DNA of 64,000 nt, taken from NCBI RefSeq assembly GCF_018449695.1, contig NZ_JAAVUY010000010.1:124001-188000 (forward strand), in the 5' to 3' direction. The notes under the pieces are model-generated. The model saw nothing but the letters and a program-made list of their open reading frames with translations. It made no database searches and was not told the DNA's origin. Origin of the DNA: Bradyrhizobium sp. dw_411. GTDB taxonomy: Bacteria > Pseudomonadota > Alphaproteobacteria > Rhizobiales > Xanthobacteraceae. This document shows, one piece after another, positions 60,397 to 64,000 of the stretch. Numbering within the stretch: position 1 is the first letter of the stretch; each line of letters begins with the position of its first letter. The position numbers and the translations under genes were made by a program.

Positions 60397-60540
60397 GCCG
60401 CCGCGGCGGCGCGCGCTTTCACAGCGAGCGGTGCGGCGATTTGCCCGCACTGGACCGCGCCGACGCAATAGAGGAGGCTAGAGGTCTCAAAGGCCGGAAC
60501 GGGCGGAAAGCCTGACGGTCGCGACATCGGGAGGAACGAA

Positions 60541-60591
60541 ATGAGCGATAGGGGCAGTAGTCTCGGCGCCGCCGCGAGGCCGCGTCGATGA
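60541..60591 (+). CDS. Possible 16-residue leader peptide before livH
   Basis: ATG at 60541 encodes MSDRGSSLGAAARPRR and ends in TGA overlapping the livH ATG (ATGA). It has a strong GGGAGG ribosome site 5 nt upstream, whereas livH itself has no clear one. This suggests translational coupling through a leader peptide. Too short to recognise by homology. Confidence 0.45.
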   Translation: MSDRGSSLGAAARPRR

Positions 60592-61547
60592 CATCGCAGA
60601 TCATCGAGAACGTATTGCAGGCGCTGATGGCGGGGCTTCTGGCTGGCGCGATCTATGGCCTGATGTGCGTCGGTCTCGGGCTGATCTTCGGCGTGATGCG
60701 GGTCATCAATTTCGCCCAGGGCGATTTCATGATGCTCGGCATGTATGTCGCCTATTATCTGTTCCTGTCCGCGGGTATCCAGACTGCTTTCGGCAGTGTG
60801 ATCGGCCCCTATGTGGCTATCCTTCTCTCTGCCCCGCTGCTGTTTTTGTTCGGCTACTGGATCCACAAGCTGCTGATTGCCCGCGTCACCGGGCGGCGCA
60901 CCGCGCAGCTTGAGGGCGATGGCCATTTCGCTCAACTGATCCTGACGCTCGGCGTGGCGCTTGTGCTTCAAAATGGCGGCCTGATCGTGTTCGGCTCGGT
61001 GCTGGCCTCAATCCGCACGCCGCTGTCGGCGAGCGCCTGGGAAATCGGCCCGCTGTGGAATGACGACCTCGTCAGCGTCTTCATCAATAAGGCCCGCGGT
61101 ATCGCTGCGCTGATCTCGATCGCCGCGATGATCGGGCTCACCGCGCTGATCACGCGGACCCGGATGGGCAAGGCATTGCGCGCGGCCGCCGATAATCCGG
61201 TCGCGGCGACCTATATGGGTATCGACATCGACAAGTCGCACCGTCTCGCCTTCGGGATCGGCGCCGCGGTGACGGCGGTGGCCGGCGGTCTGCTCGCCAC
61301 CAATTATCCGTTCCATCCCTATATCGGCATCGACTATGTCATCGTGATGTATGCCGGCGTCGTGCTGGGCGGTATGGGCAGCATCACCGGCGCGTTCTGG
61401 GGCGGCATGACCATTGGCCTCGTGCAGCAGCTTTCGACGCTGGTGCTGCCGACGCAACTGCAGAACGCGGCGATCTTCGTCGTCTTTCTGCTGATTATTT
61501 TTCTGCGTCCGCAGGGATTCTTCGGCCACGTGGTGGAGCGAACCTGA
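60588..61547 (+). CDS. livH: Branched-chain amino-acid-type ABC transporter permease LivH
   Basis: 319 residues, about eight helices. LivH features: AGAIYGLMCVGLGLIFGVMRVINFAQGDFMMLGMY, AAADNPVAATYMGIDIDKSH and GGMGSITGAFWGGMTIGL. The start overlaps the small leader; its stop overlaps the next start by 1 bp. HAAT-family importers carry amino acids, amides or short carboxylates; here probably the same compound class as the neighbouring dehydrogenases. Confidence 0.93.
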   Translation: MTSQIIENVLQALMAGLLAGAIYGLMCVGLGLIFGVMRVINFAQGDFMMLGMYVAYYLFLSAGIQTAFGSVIGPYVAILLSAPLLFLFGYWIHKLLIARVTGRRTAQLEGDGHFAQLILTLGVALVLQNGGLIVFGSVLASIRTPLSASAWEIGPLWNDDLVSVFINKARGIAALISIAAMIGLTALITRTRMGKALRAAADNPVAATYMGIDIDKSHRLAFGIGAAVTAVAGGLLATNYPFHPYIGIDYVIVMYAGVVLGGMGSITGAFWGGMTIGLVQQLSTLVLPTQLQNAAIFVVFLLIIFLRPQGFFGHVVERT

Positions 61548-63334
61548 TGCCGATGCTGTTGCGCTCGCTTGCCCCGACATTGATTGCAGCGTTGATCTAC
61601 GCTTGCCTGGCGCTGTTCGTCACCAATTCCTACTATCAGTTGACGCTGACCCTGGTGCTGGTCTGGGCCAGCTTCGGCCTGTCGTGGAATCTGCTGTCCG
61701 GCTACACCGGCCTCATCTCGTTCGGCCACGCCGCCTTCTTCGGGCTCGGCGCCTATACGACGGCGCTTGGGCAGATCTATTTCGACATCACGCCGTGGCT
61801 GTTGATTCCCGCTGCGGCCGTCATCGGCGGTGTCGCCGGCCTGTTGGTCGGCTTTCCCACCTTCCGGCTGCGCGGGCATTACTTCGCGCTGGCGATGCTG
61901 GCCTATCCGCTCGCGCTGCTCTACGTGTTCGAATGGCTCGGCTATCAGGAACTGACACTACCGATCAAGCGCGACAATCCGTTCGCTTACATGCAGTTTT
62001 CGGATCCGCGGGTCTACACGCTGGTGGCGCTGGTGATGCTGCTGATGATCGTTGCGATCACCCGTGCGGTGGAACGCTCGCGTTTCGGCATGGCGCTCGT
62101 CGCGATCAAGCAGAACGAAGCGGCCGCGGAGGCCGCCGGCATCGATACGCTGACCTGGAAGCTGCGCTCGATCGCGCTGTCCGGCGCGATCGCCGGCGCG
62201 GTCGGCGCCTTCTATGCGGTGGTGCTGCTGGTCGTGACGCCGCAGTCGGTGTTTGGCATGCTGGTGTCGGCGCAGGCGTTGACGGTCTCGATGTTCGGCG
62301 GCGTCGGCTCGGTCTGGGGGCCGTTGATCGGGGCGGCGGTATTGATCCCGGTCGCCGAAATTCTCAATGCCGAACTGAGCGCGCGGTTGCCGGGAATCCA
62401 GGGCGTCATTTTCGGCGTTGCGATCATCATTGTGATCCTGGTGGCGCCGGAAGGCGTGTTCTGGAAGGTCAGGGATCGCTGGATCAAGCGCCGCGCCGCT
62501 GCGGTCCCGGCACCGGTTGCCGAACCCGCAAGTGCGCCGCATGTCATTCCCTTCGTGGCTCCGGCGAAACCTGCCACGCGGCCCGACTGGCGCGATGGCA
62601 AGATATTGCTCTCGGTCAGGGGCCTGTCGAAATCCTTTGGCGGGTTGAAGGCCGTGCAGGACGTCGGCTTCGAGATTCGCGAGGGCATGATCCTCGGCAT
62701 CATCGGACCCAACGGCGCCGGCAAGACCACGCTGTTTAATCTGCTGAATGGCTTTTCGCTGCCGAACGCCGGCGGGATTTGGCTCGACGGCGTCAACATG
62801 GTCGGGCGCAAGCCGCATGAGCTGTGTCAGGCCGGAGTCGGTCGCACTTTTCAGGTGATGCGACCGTTCGCTCGTATGTCCGTGCGCGACAATGTCCGTG
62901 TCGGCGCCTATGTGCGCGCCGCCAACGAGGAAGAAGCACGCACCTTCGCCGACGATGCGGTCGCGCGGGTCGGTTTGACGGCGGTCGCCGGCAAGGTCGC
63001 GGCAGAACTCACGACCAAGGAATTGCGGCTGATGGAGTTGGCGCGTGCGCTGGCGGGCAAGCCGCGGTTGCTGCTGCTCGACGAGACGCTGGCAGGCCTC
63101 GGCCATGGTGAAGCCGAAGAGGTCGTCGTGGTGGTGCAACGGCTGGCGCGCGAGGGCGTCACCATCGCCATCATCGAGCATACGATGCAGTCGATGGTCC
63201 GGCTGGTGGATCGCTTTCTGGTGCTCGATCACGGCGCGGTATTGGCCGATGGCGATCCAGCCAGCGTGACGCGCAATCCCCGGGTGATCGAAGCTTATCT
63301 GGGCAAGAAATGGGTGAACCGTGCTCAAGCTTGA
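61547..63334 (+). CDS. Fused LivM permease-LivG ATPase
   Basis: 595 residues. The N-terminal LivM permease (about 1-310: GLSWNLLSGYTGLISFGHAAFFGLGAY, AIKQNEAAAEAAGID) is joined by a Pro/Ala linker to a LivG ATPase (about 345-590: Walker A GPNGAGKTTLFNLL, Walker B LLLLDETLAGL). The signature segment is TTKELRLMELARAL, departing from LSGGQ. Such fusions are common in Bradyrhizobium-type genomes. Confidence 0.93.
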   Translation: MPMLLRSLAPTLIAALIYACLALFVTNSYYQLTLTLVLVWASFGLSWNLLSGYTGLISFGHAAFFGLGAYTTALGQIYFDITPWLLIPAAAVIGGVAGLLVGFPTFRLRGHYFALAMLAYPLALLYVFEWLGYQELTLPIKRDNPFAYMQFSDPRVYTLVALVMLLMIVAITRAVERSRFGMALVAIKQNEAAAEAAGIDTLTWKLRSIALSGAIAGAVGAFYAVVLLVVTPQSVFGMLVSAQALTVSMFGGVGSVWGPLIGAAVLIPVAEILNAELSARLPGIQGVIFGVAIIIVILVAPEGVFWKVRDRWIKRRAAAVPAPVAEPASAPHVIPFVAPAKPATRPDWRDGKILLSVRGLSKSFGGLKAVQDVGFEIREGMILGIIGPNGAGKTTLFNLLNGFSLPNAGGIWLDGVNMVGRKPHELCQAGVGRTFQVMRPFARMSVRDNVRVGAYVRAANEEEARTFADDAVARVGLTAVAGKVAAELTTKELRLMELARALAGKPRLLLLDETLAGLGHGEAEEVVVVVQRLAREGVTIAIIEHTMQSMVRLVDRFLVLDHGAVLADGDPASVTRNPRVIEAYLGKKWVNRAQA

Positions 63335-64000
63335 TGGCATCTGCGCGGGCTATTCGGTCGTCCCCGTGCTCAAGGACGTCTCGCTCACGGTCGAGGCCGG
63401 ACAGTTCGTCGCGATTGTCGGGCCGAACGGCGCTGGCAAGACCACGCTATTCAAGACCATCTCGGGCATCGTGCAGCCGAGCGCAGGCACGATCATGTTC
63501 GAAGGCGTCGATCTCGCCGGCATCCCCGCAGCAAAGCGGCCGCATCTCGGCATCGCCCATGTGCCGGAAGGCCGTCAGGTGTTTCCGTCGCTCTCGGTGA
63601 TGGAAAATCTCGAAATGGGCGCCTTCACCGATGCCGGCCGTCGCGCCTGGAAACAGAATCTCGAACGTATCTTCGCGCTGCTGCCGGTGCTGGCCGAGCG
63701 CCGCGACCAGTTCGCGGGCACGCTGTCCGGCGGCGAGCAGCAGATGGTGGCGATCGGCAGGGGTCTGGCTTCCGCGCCGAAATTATTAATGCTGGACGAA
63801 CCCTCGATGGGCCTCGCGCCGGCGATCGCGGATTTTATTTTCGAGAAGCTGATCGAGATCCGCGCCGAGACCAAACTCACGATCCTGCTGGTAGAGCAGC
63901 GCGTCGCCGAAGCGCTTGATACCGCGGACCGCGGCTATGTGCTCGAAGCGGGCCGCGTGGTGCTCGAAGGCAACAACGCCACGCTGCGGGCCGACGACCG
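63321..64000 (+). CDS. livF: ABC transporter ATPase LivF (partial, runs off window)
   Basis: 226 residues visible, 3' end missing. GTG start overlapping the previous gene by 14 bp. Walker A GPNGAGKTTLFKTISG, HVPEGRQVFPSLSVMENLEMG, signature LSGGEQQMVAIGRGLA, Walker B LLMLDEPSMGLAP and the H-loop of LLVEQRVAEAL. An ATG 11 bp upstream is in a different frame. Confidence 0.93.
   Translation, partial: MLKLDGICAGYSVVPVLKDVSLTVEAGQFVAIVGPNGAGKTTLFKTISGIVQPSAGTIMFEGVDLAGIPAAKRPHLGIAHVPEGRQVFPSLSVMENLEMGAFTDAGRRAWKQNLERIFALLPVLAERRDQFAGTLSGGEQQMVAIGRGLASAPKLLMLDEPSMGLAPAIADFIFEKLIEIRAETKLTILLVEQRVAEALDTADRGYVLEAGRVVLEGNNATLRADD

Noticed and set aside
1..64000. CRISPR arrays, IS elements, integrase, rRNA
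   Set aside because: No regularly spaced repeats, transposase motifs, tyrosine-recombinase motifs or rRNA sequence found on reading.

Overview
The window reads as chromosomal DNA of a high-GC alphaproteobacterium. It is most likely in the Bradyrhizobium/Rhodopseudomonas group (Nitrobacteraceae). The basis is the fused LivM-LivG transporter, orphan Bug-type binding proteins, several HWE/HisKA_2 histidine kinases, and small proteins (DUF6894 and a 62-residue basic protein) that I associate with that group. There is no phage, IS element or CRISPR array. The assignment is inference from gene content.

Left part, about 0-43 kb: a low-oxygen/energy-stress island. It opens with one tight run of 13 genes (15-11760): a PHA synthase, a MaoC-phosphotransacetylase fusion, acetate kinase, a FabI-like reductase, then a complete N-type F1Fo ATPase (atpDCQRBEFAG). 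Next come an orphan PstB-like ATPase and a minus-strand operon for pyruvate:ferredoxin oxidoreductase (MFS transporter, GltD-like flavoprotein, NifJ, DHOD-like protein). The 20.5-39.6 kb stretch is dense in stress genes: DUF1269 and BON proteins, GlsB, oleate hydratase, a slipin, a zinc alcohol dehydrogenase, an H+-pumping P-type ATPase, an HPF-like ribosome factor, small zinc-ribbon proteins and Spy-like or glycine-rich exported proteins. Its regulators are a hybrid kinase ending in a FixJ-like receiver plus LuxR helix-turn-helix, a HisKA_2 kinase, two divergent CRP/FNR paralogues and a lone receiver.

The main discovery is that two unlabelled DNA motifs tie this island together. Motif A (core GTARTTTCCGARYCTA, a dyad resembling rhizobial FixJ boxes) occurs seven times. 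It always has the same orientation relative to the next gene and lies about 60-150 bp before its start codon. Motif B (palindrome TGGTCAATATTGACCA) occurs four times, plus one weak copy, ahead of the hybrid-kinase operon, the HPF and zinc-ribbon genes and the CRP pair. I infer a two-tier circuit in which CRP paralogues act at motif B and the FixJ-like hybrid kinase acts at motif A.

39.6-43.5 kb is a scar: a truncated FAD monooxygenase, a frameshifted and truncated epimerase, a MmyB-like regulator with a perfect operator palindrome, a hydrolase, and a 50-nt 3' fragment of a tRNA-Arg(ACG) gene that looks like an integration att site. It may be one edge of the island.

Right part, 43.5-64 kb: ordinary catabolic and transport genes. 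These are a TetR-controlled hydrolase/SDR/esterase operon, a PAS-GGDEF cyclase, a Bug-Rieske-amidohydrolase operon with a divergent LysR gene, an HWE kinase, a LacI-Bug pair facing two 3-hydroxyisobutyrate dehydrogenase paralogues around an MFS transporter, and a branched-chain amino-acid-type ABC transporter (livH, fused livM-livG, livF) that runs off the right end.
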